DNA from: Larimichthys crocea | Lineage: Eukaryota; Chordata; Actinopteri; Sciaenidae | Assembly (NCBI RefSeq): GCF_000972845.2 | Contig: NC_040032.1 | Span: 18,177,048-18,241,047 of the forward strand | Length of the DNA stretch: 64,000 bases | Direction: 5' to 3' | In this document: positions 37,441 through 50,700 of the stretch, one piece after another | Layout: each line of letters opens with the position of its first letter | How positions within the stretch are numbered: position 1 is the stretch's first letter | Translations under genes and position numbers: made by a program | Notes under the pieces: generated by a model | The model's input: only the letters and a program-made list of their open reading frames with translations | What the model was told of the DNA's origin: nothing | Databases searched by the model: none

Positions 37441-40239
37441 GTGTTAATAACAGGTTAATATGACTGTGTTGAGGTGGCTTTTTGAATAAGACCCCCAGCA
37501 ACAGCCCATCGTCACGCTCAAAATTTCTTTTACTAGTACTGAATTGGCTGAGCAGTGTCAGTATATGTATGGGGACGACGGGGCCAGAGTCAGGCACCTC
37601 AAAATTTTCTTTAGAAATTTTTCTAGTTCTTATTCGTCTTCCGTTCTTCCGTGTTTTTTTCGGTTCGCTTCTCCGCCTCCCAGAGTTTTTGGTCGCCTAC
37701 ACAAAACGGTATCAAAACGACCGGCTCGGCCGGGAATCGATGGCTATGACTTTCTAAAAGAGTTTCGGCAAACGGTTTTGCCAAAAATCGACAACGAAGC
37801 CAAAAAAGAATGGGTGTTATTGCGAAACTTCCAGACCTAGAGTGGGTGATGTCATCGCTAGAGTGGAGAGGGGAGAGAACAATCAGTGAAAAAATAAAAT
37901 GGATTTCGACTACCGTGGCCTCAAATGCCAGCTACAGACATGATTATCCCCTCAAATGTAGGAAATTAGAGGTGATCGCAGTGATAACACTGTTGAAGTT
38001 TCTCTTTTATAGGTTTTTGGCTGCCATACAGGTTAATTGATCGACTACTCCCCACCAAAGCCTCATACACTCCCATGTTATTTTTAGTAGAAATGTTCCG
38101 GAAGGAGGAGGCACCACGGTGCTTGCTCTGACTCTTGAGCCAAATTTATATACGTTTCGCCTACAACTTGGCAAGAACATGCTCCCACAAGACGAGCATC
38201 TTCTGGTCATTTCAGATTTTGGTTTGAGGCAGACCTTATGGTTAGTGTGTTGGCCACCTCGAGGGGATCATTCAGACATATACATGTGCATCTCAGTGGG
38301 AGAGACAGTGGATCAGGACCTGGCGACTAATTACTCTTACCTGTCAGCTCACCCTGGTTGCTTGGCAACATCAAGCATGCATATCTCACAAACACAACAC
38401 TAGAGAAGACAGACCAACCAACAAAGGCAGACAGACAGGCAGACACGCAACACACCACACACCAACAACACCACAAGACCGAACAAGCACACATGCACGC
38501 ACGCCACAACACACACAATTGTTTTTCTAAAATAAGAGTCCTTCAAAATAAGAGCCCAATAAAGGCAATGATGACACAGCTTGTTATTAATACTGAATTT
38601 GCTGAGCAGTGTCAGTAAAATGCATGGGGCGACGGGGCCAAGTCAGGCACCTCAAATTTCTTTAGAAATTTTTCTAGTTATTATTAAGCCCTTTTTTTGG
38701 CTCGCTACTCCTCCCAGAGTTTTTGTCGCACATACACAAAACGGGTATCGAAACGACCGGCTTGGCCGGGACATGTGTGCTATGTCTTTTCTAAGAGTTT
38801 CGGCAAACGGTTTTGCCAAAAATCCAGAAAAACGAAACCAAAAAATGAATGGGTGTGTATTGCGAGAACTTTCCAGAGCTAGAGTGAGTGATGTCATCGC
38901 TAGAGTGGACAGGGAAAGAACGATCAGTGAAAAAATAAAAACGTATTCGGACTACCGTTGCCTCAAATGCCCAGCTAACAGACATGATTATACCCTCAAA
39001 TGTAGGAAAATTCAGGTGATCGCAGTGATACACTGTTGACGTGTCTCTTTTATAGTTTTTGGCTCCATACAGGCTAATTGATCGAGTACCCCACCTCCAC
39101 AGCCTCATTCCTCCCCATGGTTTTTGGCAGCAGAAATCTTTCGGAAGGAGGAGGCACCACGTGTGCTTTCTCTGACTCCTACGGCCAAAAGTTTATACAA
39201 TTTTCGCCTGAAATTGGCACCGACATTATACACAAGACGAGCATTCTTCTGGTCATTTCAGATTTTGTTTGATGCATACCTTATAGGTTTTTTTTGCCCC
39301 CTCGAGGGGGATCATTCGACATATACTGTGCATCTCAGTGGGACAGACAGGCTGCATGCAGCACCTCTGACTAATTACTCTGACCTGCAGCTCACCCTGG
39401 TTGCTTGGCAACCTCAAGCATGCCTTTGACTAACTTTTTTGCAAGTCTCTGTTTGATATCGACTATCACGCTACTTTTTATGTCGGGCCATTTTATCCGT
39501 GCTCTCACAAAACACAAAAACACATAGATAGAGGACAGACACACCACACACAGGCAGACAGACAGGCAGCGCACACACCCACACACACACCACAGACAAA
39601 CAAGCACAACACACACACACACACACACACCACAGGACAAGTTTTTCAAAAGTCCCTTCAAAAATAAGAGCCCAATAAAAGGCAATGATGACACAGCTTG
39701 TTTATTAATACTGAATTTTCTGAGCAGTGTCAGTAATAATGCATGGGGACTCGGGCCAGAGACACGCACACTCAAAATTTCTTTAGAAATTTTTCTAGTT
39801 GATCGACTACTCCCGCCAACAGCCTCATAGACTCCAATGTTAAAAAAGGAGGGAAATTTTCTGGAGAAAGGCAGAAGTAACGTTTCTCTCTCTTGCTCCT
39901 GAGGGCACATTTCTTCATTTATCGACACAACAAATATGTAAAACGATCAGGAAGGTCTCATCGTGCCTCAGGTTAGCCGGTTCAATGATTGGAATTACGT
40001 TTGGCAGAAGTCCTTCCTTTTCGAGGGAGTTCTCAGCATTTTTCTCTCAGTCTCTAACTGACATTCTACAGGTGCCAACTGCTCCCCTGATTACAGTTGG
40101 TCCTGGTTGCTTGGCAACCTCCGGCTGCTTGAAGGAGAGAGGGGGAGGGGCCACCAGAAGCCGACGGCAGCCATTTTAGTAGTTCTTGTGCACTTAATTT
40201 GAACTTGTCTGTCTAAAATGGCAGACAGAGACAGCAGAG

Positions 40240-40760
40240 CAGCTAGCTCGTTAACATGCTAATGATAATTACCATTAGCCACTAGGAATTAAATACATGC
40301 TAATGTTAACATGTTAATGTTATCATGCTAATGGTAATTGCTAGCGCATCAGCGTTAAAATGCTAATGGTAACATGTTAATGGTAACATGCTAATGCTAA
40401 CATAGTAATGTTAACATGCTAGCGCATCATTGTTAACATGTTAATGCCAACATGTTAATGCCAACATGTAATGCTAACATGCCAATGCTAACTGTTATCG
40501 CATCAGCGCTAACATGTTAATGCTAACATGCTAATGTTAACTGTTAGCCCATCAGCGCTAACATGTTAATGCTAAAATGCTAATGCTAACATGGTAATGC
40601 TAACATGCTAATGCTAACATGCTAATGCTAACCTGCTAATGGTAACTTAGTCCATCATCGTTATCATGTTAATGCAAAAATGCTAATGCTAACATGCTAA
40701 TGCTAACTGCTAGCTAAAAATGCTAATGCTAATTGCTAGCACGTAAGCGCTAGCATGCTC
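40240..40760. repeat. TGCTAA minisatellite, block 2
   Basis: Regular TAACATGCTAATGC units (14 bp) with occasional GCGCATCAGCG insert motifs. Confidence 0.9.
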
Positions 40761-41829
40761 CGTGTCTAAAAAACATTTAAAAATGACTGTTGAGGTGTGC
40801 TTTCTTGATACAGACCCCCAGCAAACAGCCCACTCGTCACTCTCAAAATTTCTTTTCTAGTACTGATTTGCTGAGCAGTTGTCAGTAATAATGTATGGGG
40901 AACGACGGGGCCAGAGTCAGGCACACTCAAAATTTCTTTAGAAATTTTCCTAGTTCGTCTTCCGTTTCTTCCGTGTTTTTTTCGGTTCGCTTCTCCTCCC
41001 AGAGTTTTTGTCGCACATACACAAATGGGGTATCAAAACGACCGGCTCGGCCGGGAATTGATGGCTATGACTTTTCTAAGAGTTTTGGCAAACGGTTTTG
41101 CCAAAAATCGCCAAAAACCATGCCAAAAAATGAATGGGTGTGTATTGCGAGAACTTCCCAGAGGTAGAGTGAGTGATGTCATCGCTAGAGTGGAGGGGGA
41201 GAGAAAAAATCGTCAAAAAATAAATTTGTAGACTGCGACTGTGGCCGCAAATGCACAGCTACAGACATGATTATACCCTCAAACGTAGGAAAATTCGAGG
41301 CGGTCGCAGTGATACCACTGTTGTAGCTGTCAGATATATAGTTTTGGCGTGACACGCAAATATGCGGCAGCAACTCCCATCTACAGCCTCATATACTCCC
41401 ATGTTAAAAAGGCGGGAAATTTTCTGGAGGAAAGCAGAAGTAACGTTTCTCTCTCTTGCTCCCAAGGGCACATTTCTTCATTTATCGACACAAAACGACT
41501 ATGTACACGATCAGGAAGGACTCATCCTGCTTGTGGTTAAGCCGGTTCAATGATTGGAAATACGGTTTGGCCCGAAATCCTTCCTCTTCGAGGGAAGGTC
41601 TCAGCATTTTCTCTCAGTCTGTCAGGATTTCTAACTGACATTTTAACAGGTGCAGATCAGCTGCTGCTGATTAGGTCCTGGTTGCTTGGCAACCTCAGCC
41701 TGCTTGAAGGAGGAGAGGGGGGAGGGGCCAGCAGGCAGAAGCAGAGCGGCGGCCATTTTAGTAGTTCTTGGCACTTAATTTGAACTTGTCTGTGTAAAAT
41801 GGCAGACAGAGACAGCAGAGCAGCTAGCG

Positions 41830-42340
41830 CGTTAGCGTTATCTGCTAACATTAGCGACCAATGCTAATATTAATGCTAATTAACATTAGCCACTAGGAAT
41901 GAAATACATGTTAATTGCTAACATGATAATGTTAACATGGTAATGTTAATTAGCATTAGCCACTAGGAATTAAATACATGCTAATGTTAACATTTTAATG
42001 GCAACATGCTAATGTTAATTGCTAGCGGGTCAGCGCATCAGCATTAAAATGCTAATGTTAACATGTTAATGTTAACATGCTAATGTTAATTGCTAGCGCA
42101 TCAGCACTAACATGTTAATGCTAACGTGCTAATGCTAACATGCTAATGGTAATTGCTAGCGCATCAGCGCTAACATCTTAATGTTAACATGCTAATTTTA
42201 ATTGCTAGCACATCAGCATTAACATGCTAATGCTAACATGTTAATGCTAACATGCTAATGGTAATTGCTAGCGCATCAGCGTTAACATGCTAAGGATAAC
42301 ATGCTAATGTCAACATGCTAATGGTAATTTCTAGCTCCTG
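41830..42340. repeat. TGCTAA minisatellite, block 3 with higher-order repeat
   Basis: The 14-bp motif is organised in larger units of roughly 60-80 bp, each carrying AATTGCTAGCGCATCAGCG. Confidence 0.9.
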
Positions 42341-42859
42341 TGTCTAAATAAAAATGTTAAAAATGACTATTTGAGGTGTGCTTTCTGAATACAGACCCCC
42401 GGCAACAGCCCACTCATCAGTCTCAAAATTTCTGCGGGAATTTTCTAGTACTGAATTTTCTGAGCAGTGTCAGTAATAATGTATGGGAGCAACGCGGCCA
42501 GAGTCAGGCACACTCAAAATTTCTTCAGAAATTTTTCTAGTTCTTCATCTTCCATTTCTTCCATGTTTTTTTCGGTTCACTTCTCCTCCCAGAGTTTTTG
42601 TTTTGACATACACAAAACGGGTACCAAAACGACCAGCTCAGTCGGGAATCGATGGCTATGACTTTTCTAAGAGTTTTGGCAAACGGTTTTGCCAAAAATC
42701 ATCATGTCATCGCTAGAGTGGACAGGGAGAGAAAAAGTCGTCGAAAAATAAATTTGTAAACTGCGACTGTGACCGCAAATGTGAAGCTACAGAAATCATT
42801 TATATCTAGAAACGCGCAAATGTGAAGCTACAGAAATCATTTATATCTAGAAACGTAGG

Positions 42860-43185
42860 AACATTCATGTTAATGTTGATAATGTTAATGTTAATGGCTA
42901 GCGCATCAGCATTAACATGCTAATGTTAATAAGGTAATGTTAACATGCTAATGTGAATTGCTAGCGCATCAGCGCTAACATGCTAATGCTAAAATGCTAC
43001 TGTTAACATGTTAATGTTAATTGCTAGCGCATCAGCGCTAACATGCTAATGGTAACATGCTAATGCTAACATGCTAATGTTAACATGATAATGTTAATTG
43101 CTAGCGCATCAGCACCAACATGTTAATGCCAACATGCTAATGTCAACATGCTAATGCTAACATGCTAATGGTAATTGCTCCTGTG
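42860..43185. repeat. TGCTAA minisatellite, block 4
   Basis: Same 14-bp motif and the same GCTAGCGCATCAGCG higher-order marker, ending before TGTGTCTAAATAAACATG and the last terminal block. Confidence 0.9.
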
Positions 43186-43383
43186 TCTAAATAAACATGT
43201 TAAAAATGACTATTTGAGGTGTGCTTTTTGACTACAGACCCCCGGCAACAGCCCACGCGTCACTCTCAAAATTTCTGCGGGAATTTTCTAGTACTGAATT
43301 TTCTGAGCAGTGTCAGTAATAATGTATGGGGGCGACGGGGCCAGAGTCAGGCACACTCAAAATTTCTTTAGAAATGTTTCTAG

Positions 43384-44104
43384 TTTGTAGATCTTCTTCC
43401 AACATGAAATGACACATAACACACACTCTGTCATCTTTTTGTTTTGTCACACATTCAAACTCATTTTTAGTGGGAAGGAAATGACATGAAATGAGACAAC
43501 TCTTGAAATAGATTTAGATTAAACACAAACTTGCATTTAATCCACAGCTGCCACCATGAGGAGAGTGTCAGAGGCTCAGATCATCTCAGCAGTGTCCATG
43601 TGATTCACACTTGGGTGATCTAATTTAAGGGAAAGGAGGGAGGGGGGAGGCCACGCCTCTCCAACTCAAACACCGGTGTAGTCAGCCTCCATGTGGATAG
43701 CAGACAGGTTGTGATGACTCTTTAAGAAACTCAATGATAAGATGGCTACTAAATATGATTACTAGTTCATGATAAATATCTGTAATTGTTTCCTAGAAGG
43801 CCTCTGACACTCATGATAAGATATCTGACAAAGAGTTAGAATGAGGCCCGGCCCACTCAGCCTGATGCCACTGTGTATTATTGACTGTAATGATTAACAT
43901 GCAGTGTCATAAATGAAATAACATCAGTAAATGGCTTACCTTAAAGTGAAGAGCTCAGCAGCTGTAAGAATCAAACCCCATGTCGATGATTGATCCTCCA
44001 GCAGCAGCGCGTGTTATTGCTTAAAGAAACAACCTGCGCCAAAAACATGCATCATATTAACGAGTCCTCGTGTTCACCATCAACCTGAGCTGCTCTCTCA
44101 CACA

Positions 44105-44144
<40 letters not shown>

Positions 44145-44560
44145 GAGCCCGTTAATTATGAAAACCGACCGAGGAGCCGAGCTGCGGGTTAATATGAGCC
44201 GGACTGTTGATGTTTCCATCAGGATCCGCGGAGGAAATGGCAGCAGGACACAACAGCATCACACACACACTTCTCCCTCATCAGCAACATTACCGTAACT
44301 GAAGACGGCGGTGCAGCGGCAATCTTCAGGGTGCCTGCTGCTGCCTTCAAACGCTGCAGGAATTAAAAAAAAAACGTAATCACGAAGTGAGCGCATGTGA
44401 CGAACTTAGAACATGGTTAAAGGATAACTATTATACCCCTTGTCCACCAGTTCACCCAGGCACCTTAATGACATGTCTGTGAAATCCTTTGGTCAAAATT
44501 CCTCATGGATCAACCACAGCAGCTCTCTCTGTACCCTGCAAATGAGCTACTGCTCATTCC
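43384..44560. other. single-copy stretch becoming GC/CpG richer
   Basis: Begins right at the end of the tandem array. An (AC)n tract is at 44101-44142. No exon could be supported. On the minus strand, possible donor sites (AAGGTAAGCC near 43935, ACGGTAATG near 44295) hint at an untranslated transcript, but there is no coding support. Confidence 0.35.
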
Positions 44561-44569
44561 GCTCCCTCT

Positions 44570-44746
44570 TCCGCCCTGCGTGCAGACAGCGCGTACGTGA
44601 TTGACGTCGTCACGTTGCCGTAGTTTACCTGGGAGAGATGTGGCTGCTGGAGAGAACATCGCTTTACAAAAGGATTATATTTAAACTAGAGTCAGACTCT
44701 GAGCACGAAAAGGCAACACAACAAGTCCAAGCAGCGAGGAGAGAAA
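44570..44746 (+). promoter_or_regulatory. CpG-rich, CRE-like promoter candidate and 5' UTR
   Basis: Contains several CpGs and a CRE-like TTGACGTCGTCACGTTGCC segment (about 44601-44620), just upstream of the candidate first exon. Promoter function is inferred from composition only. Confidence 0.3.
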
Positions 44747-47700
44747 ATGATATTTCTGAATGGTAAGTTTATGTAATGTCTTTTTATATGTTTGAACTGG
44801 TGCTACCCTGTAGTGTGTTTATGTACTGGCTATTGGAAAGCTACGTAGATACTGTACATGTAATTAATTACAAGTAACGTACGTAACATTACTCAGCTAT
44901 TCCCCTTACACCAGTAACATACAAGCTCAGCCAGCATGTTTTCTCCACAACCGTATAGGTGGGAACATTTTTTTGACTTATTAAGTCATTCTTTTAGATT
45001 AGATTAGATTAGATTATACTTTATTTATCCCACAACGGGGAAATTGACTTGTTAGAGCATCAGGAAGTGTAATATACACTACAGAAGTAGAGTCAAATGT
45101 GCTGGGGGAAAACCCAGAAATTAAACAGACAGAAATATCTATAACCTACACAATAAACATGAAAAACAATCAACCTTCAAAACAGACAAGTACTGAGGAT
45201 AAAAGTGGCATGATATATAAAAGTGTTGTAATGTAAAGTGACCATAGTATAAGAAATATTGCAAAGTAAAGTGACCATAATATAAATAATATTACAAAAG
45301 TGACCATATTATAAATAATAACTGCAAGGTATAAATGAAATAAAATAGAAAAAAATTGCAATGAAACATGAACAGGAGACTACAACATGATCAGGTGGTG
45401 CAGGTGTTGTAGAGTCAGACAGCGGCAGGGATGAAGGACCTGTGGAACCTCTCCTTACACCGTGGGTGTAGCAGTCTGCTGCTGAAGGAGCTGCTCAGGG
45501 ACCCCACAGTGTCATGTAGGGGGTGAGAGGGGTTGTCCATGATGGATGTCCAGTTCAGTTTATTATTGAGGTGAACACCCAGGAATTTGTAGCTCTCCAC
45601 CACCTCTATGTCCGATCCTTGCTGGTGTTGAGCTAAAGCTGGGGGAGCTCACACCAGCTGACAAAGTCCCTGATGACCGTCCTGTACTCCAGATCGTCCC
45701 CCTCAGAAACAGTATGGTGTTGTGGGTGAAGTCCGAGGTGTAGAGGGTAAAGAGGAAGGGAGAGAGCACCGTACCCTGAGGGACACCTGTGCTGCAGAAC
45801 ACCACATCAGACACACAGTGATGGAGCTTCACAAACTGTGGTCTGTTGGTGAGGTAGTCTGTTGTCCATGCAGCCAGTTGTTGGTCTAGTCCCACACTTT
45901 CCATCTTTACTCTGAGCAGTGAAGGCTGGATTGTGTTAAAAGCACTGGAGAAGTCAAAAAACATGACCCTCACAGTGCACCTGCTGTCCTACAGGTGGAG
46001 CAGCGATCTGTGCAGAAGGTAAATTACTGCGTCATCCACCCCGATCCCAGGCTGGTAAGCAAACTGCAGGGGGTCCAGCTGTGTGCCCACCAGCGGTCGT
46101 AAGTGTCGCAGGATGAGACAACAGGCCTGAAGTGGTTAGGCTCCTTGGGGCATGGCGTCTTTGGTATTGGGACCACACAGGAGGTCTTCCACAGGGCTGG
46201 GACTTTCTCCAGGCTCAGGCTCAGGTTGAACAAGCGCCTGACCACACCACAGAGCTGATCAGCACAGTCCTTAAGGAGTTTTGTCTGAACTCTATTAGCC
46301 ACGTTACTTTATTACAGACATTTGGCAGAGCATACTTTATGTCTAAGGGGAATAGTATTAGTAGTAGTGTAAAATATTGTTTGGGGTTGGTGTGAGGAAT
46401 AAACTGGCTCGTGGTTTGATGAAACAACGCAATGGATTGTCCAATTGATTCTCATTTATTGTTAGCTGGTTGTTTTCTGGTGGAAAGGAGAAATAATAGA
46501 ACAGCAAAATATTAATCCATACAACTCAAACTTAAGGGTCAATTAACAATTGAACAAAGATTCTTAATCTAAACAAATCTTAAGAAAATGGGGAAATTAA
46601 CATTTATACTATAGATTTACCTACTGAATATACTATGAGTGTGTGGAACAAAAAAAAGGATAACTCACATCAAATACGCAGCTCAAACATTGAGAATGAG
46701 GGAGGGTGAGGATGAGGCCAGCCAGCTCCTTTGTTCTCCATTAAGGACAAAAGGCCTCACCCAGGTGAGCTGGCTGCCTAAAAAGACTTGAGGGCTCCGC
46801 CCTTCATTGATGGGAGGTGAAAGGAGGCGGGGATTTTCTACAGCCACCCCTCAAATATGTGGCTCATATTTGACTTGGAGGAAAATCCTCATATTGGAGG
46901 AGAGTCTGGATCATCCTTGAACTCTGTGAGAGCAACCAGCCGGCTGACTGGACGCACATAGGTCTTTCCTTTCACTACTATTTCGGCCACTCTGACTCTT
47001 TCATCCGAGCTCGGGAGGATCTTCTGAATTTTACCTATTGGCCATGAAGCACAGGGTAGCTTTTGGTCCACAACCATGACCACAGTATCCACAGTGAGAT
47101 TTGGGTTTTCCACTTTCCATTTTTGTCGTGGTTAGAGTGTTGGCAGATAATGTTTCAGGAAGCTTGCCCAGAAATGATCAGCGAGTACCTGGCTATGACG
47201 CCACCTTCTTGTTCAAGAGGTCAGGATGGGCATACATAACTTGAGGAAGGGCTGCTTCAAGCCGTCCCATCAGGAGAAGGTTGGGAGTGACTGGATTGGT
47301 GTCAGACACATCAGATGATAGGTATCCAAGGGGCTTTATTTTAAGACTTCCTCCACCTCTATAAGCACAGTGCTCAACACTTCCTCAGTAACAACTTGAT
47401 CACCCAAGGTCACACGCAGAGCAGATTTGATTGCTCTCACCTCCCTTTCCCAGGTTCCTCCAAAGTGAGGAGCGTATGGTGAATTTTTCCGGAAGCGAAC
47501 TTTGTATTTGGCTAATTGATCCTGGGGGTCAGGGGTCAGTTGATCAAAGGCTCTCTGCACGTCTTTCTCTCCTCCTACAAAGTTGGTGCCGTGATCAGAA
47601 TGCACCTCAAAGGGAGTTCCACGCCGTGCCACAAAACGGCGGAAAGACATGAGGAAGCTATCAGTGTCCAGGCCTGAGAGAAGGTCAATGTGAATGCAAT

Positions 47701-50700
47701 GTGTAGTGAGACATTTCAAGAGAATCCCCCATCTCTTCTCCTGCCGGCGGCCAACTTTGATAAGGAAGGGCCCAAAGCAATCCATCCCAGTGGACCAAAA
47801 GGGTGGCTTGAAAAGCCGCAGGCGAGATGGTGGCAAGTCAGCCATCCGAGGAATCAGGGGTCTGGCTTTTCATTTCCTACAGTCAATACATGAATGTTGA
47901 TGTTTCCTTATTGCTTGTCTCCCTCGCAAAATCCAATAGTTCCTTCTTAGGCTGGCAAAAACTGTCTCTGGGCCAGGATGTTTTAACCGTTTGTCATGAT
48001 CCTTGATCAGCAGCTGTGTGATGTAGTTCTTTGGATCCAAGACCACAGGGTGCATGTTGCTATAATCCAGATCCTCACTTTGGCGCAGCCGACCTCCCAC
48101 TCTGATTAGGTTTGTGGTATGATCAAATTCAGGGGCCAAGTTATTCAGGGGACTTTGCTTTGAAATGGGTTTGTTAGCCTGTAGCAGAGCATATTCTTCT
48201 GGGAAACTCTCCTGCTGTGCATGCTGGAGGAGAAGAGTTTCCACGTAGGGTCTGTCAGGGGCCTGAGGATCTGCATCCAAGGATGGAGAGATGTGTTGAG
48301 AGGTGCGAACCACCAAATCCTCCCAGCACTGGAACTGCAGTAGGTTCGGAGGAACACTAGGTGGCAGTACATGAGCAGTACCACAGAAGACAGACTTACT
48401 CAACTCTGTGGCTGCTTCAGTAGAAGGTGAGGAGGGATTTAAGGGCCACTGATAAGGAGGGAAGTACAGGAAAGGAGGGCCCTGATTCCATCGATGGGGT
48501 GCAGCAAGCTCTGTGAGGGTTTTTCCCCTAGTAATATCATCTGCAGGGTTGCTTGCTGAATCTGTATACCTCCAGTCTGAAGCAGCAGTGTGCTAAAGGA
48601 TCTCTGTGATACGATGGGCCACGAAGATCTTATATTGGCAGGACTCAGATTGCAGCCAGGTTAGAGTCAGCTCTGCTTTCAGCATCCTTGCTAATTGGGC
48701 TCCAGTGAGAGCAGCACATAGCTCTAGGCAGGCAGTAGTCGAGTTGTAAAATGAAACCAGGGGGGATGGTGGAATTTTTCATTTATGTGACATATTTTCC
48801 AGCAGGGGAGTCTGGGGGTCCTCCCCCAGAAAATTTTGTATTTCTTAGATGCAATTTCCTGCATTCTAGTCAATTTTAGGGTGACTTGCTAGACATGGCA
48901 AATCCTAAATCCCATCTGATTCATAGCTTGCATTCTCAGTTGCATGGCCTGCACAAGACAATACTATTTATCGGAAAGAAACAATAACCACTTAACTATG
49001 GACATCATGTCATTCACATCTTTTTTAAACATATTTGTAAAAACATTTTAAATATCTTTATTTGTGAATGTGCTCAAATATTTTTTTAAACACAACTTTG
49101 TGTATGTTTTTAACATCTTTGTGTTTTTAAACATATTTAAATACATTTAAACACATTTTTGTTAAAAAACATCTTCACTTAAAAAAAACACAATTTAAGG
49201 AGGAGGAAAGAAGACTTCAAGTTTTAAGACGACGCGATGTTTGAAACAAGCGGTATTAAAGAATATGAAGCAGCAGGTAGCAGCTAGCGGTGCTGCTAAG
49301 GCTAAAACAACGCAGAGTGTGGATGATTGACACCTGTCACCTGTCGACCAATCAGACTCAGGAGAATCTATTAGTACCGCCCACATTCACCTTTGACCCA
49401 CCAATGACGATCCAGAATGAAGTAAACCCAAAGGTAGCATATCGCAGCAAGAGGTCACACTTCACTGTCAAAGCCTCTTTGTCTTTATGTAACGACCAGG
49501 AGCTTCGTGACGGATTCAAACTAAAGCAGAGACATAGCAGGAGATATTAGCAGCGTTTCTTCGCGCTGAAATAGAACTTTTGACACGAAACAGCAGAGAT
49601 AAGACACAATGTGTCGTTTTGTGGATTTTTTTTGCTACTCTTTGGGGGCTAGCTCGCCGAGTTTTCATCGCACAGTGATGAGACACATATCTTTGTAAGA
49701 TATATTTTTATTTTTCCCCCGCCGCGCCTCCCCTCAAGTCCTCTGGCGCCCCCCAAGGGAGGCGCGCCTCACACTTTGAAAACCGCTGACATAGGTAATA
49801 GACTGATTATCATAAAGCCCCCCTAAATGTCGAATGGTAATTCTATTTCCAGTGTTAAATATAAGTAATTTTCACATGCATTGATAAAATGCCATAAGGG
49901 ATGGAAGAAGGGATGACCATTTTAGAAGAGGGATGATTTTGACCATTTTTCCCCAAGGGGGGATGCCCATCCCCATCCCCCCTCAACTCGAGTACTGTAG
50001 GCGGGGTATAGTGAGCTGCCGTCTTGGTGCCACTCTTGAACGTGCCATGACACTGTGTCGTTTTGTGGATTTTTTTTGCTACTCTTTGGGGGCTAGCTCG
50101 CAGAGTTTTCATCGCACAGTGATGAGACACATATCTTTGTAAGATATATTTTTATTCCCCCCCCCCCAACTCTAGTACTGTAGGCGGGGTATAGTGAGCT
50201 GCCGTCTTGGTGCCACTCTTGAACGTGCCATGACAAAGGAGACTTGAACCTGTCTGTTGGAGTCCACTGTCCGTAAGTATGCAACAGAGCCATATGCTGC
50301 TTCAGAGGCATCACATGGTGATTGAAAGATCTTGGTCCTCTGTGAGTCTATAACATCTTGGGAGTCTGATTCTGGACAATTGTGGAAGCTCCTCCTCCCA
50401 TAACCTCCAGGCCTTTACGAAGGCATCAGGAAGGCAGGGGTCATCCCAGTCCCGCTCCTTAGACCACAGTTTCTGAAGAAGTACTTTTGCTCTGGTGGTG
50501 AATGGGATGATGAACCCCAGGGGATCATATTGCATGGCCAGTATCCTGTGCACCAGGGGTCGGCAATTAGCGGCCCATCAATTATATCTGGCCCGCTAGA
50601 TGACGTTGATTTATTTGTTTGTTTCATGACAGACGCAGTGGGCATAAACGAAATCCGCGAAGTAAGTACAATTATCATACATGTTATAAGGCTGTAAAAC

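Larger units (their letters stand above)
35788..43383. mobile_element. tandem array of Helitron-like non-autonomous units
   Basis: Units of 0.84-1.59 kb follow one another head to tail. Six units end in a conserved block of about 92 bp containing GAGCAGTGTCAGTAATAATG, then GGGGCCAGAGTCAGGCACAC, a hairpin AAATTTCTTTAGAAATTT and CTAG. The CTAG ends fall at 37626, 38677, 39798, 40953, 42540 and 43383. Other shared blocks are GCAAACGGTTTTGCCAAAAA, CCGGCTCGGCCGGGAATCGA, AAATTTTCTGGAG-type and GGTTGCTTGGCAACCTC sequences, plus TGCTAA-rich minisatellites. After 43383 the sequence becomes single-copy. A 3' hairpin followed by CTRR, here CTAG, is the known Helitron terminus, and Helitrons can amplify in tandem. 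No Rep/helicase is encoded, so the units would be non-autonomous. The spacing between hairpin and CTAG is shorter than usual. Short open frames are not conserved in frame between units, so it is not coding. Confidence 0.5.

Noticed and set aside
37544..41231. Recurrent open frames such as GYDF.K.FGKRFCQK and VSDVIARVEGER in the tandem array
   Set aside because: The same DNA is read in different frames in different units and is broken by indels, so it is repeated DNA and not a conserved protein.
35788..43383. CRISPR-like or direct-repeat array
   Set aside because: The short repeats are contiguous 14-bp minisatellite units without unique spacers, and the genome is eukaryotic.
44637..44762. Alternative reading of candidate exon 1 starting MWLLERTSLYKR
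   Set aside because: Open in exon 1 but meets a stop 17 codons after joining to the 58941 exon. The frame from 44747 stays open through all three segments, so it was preferred.
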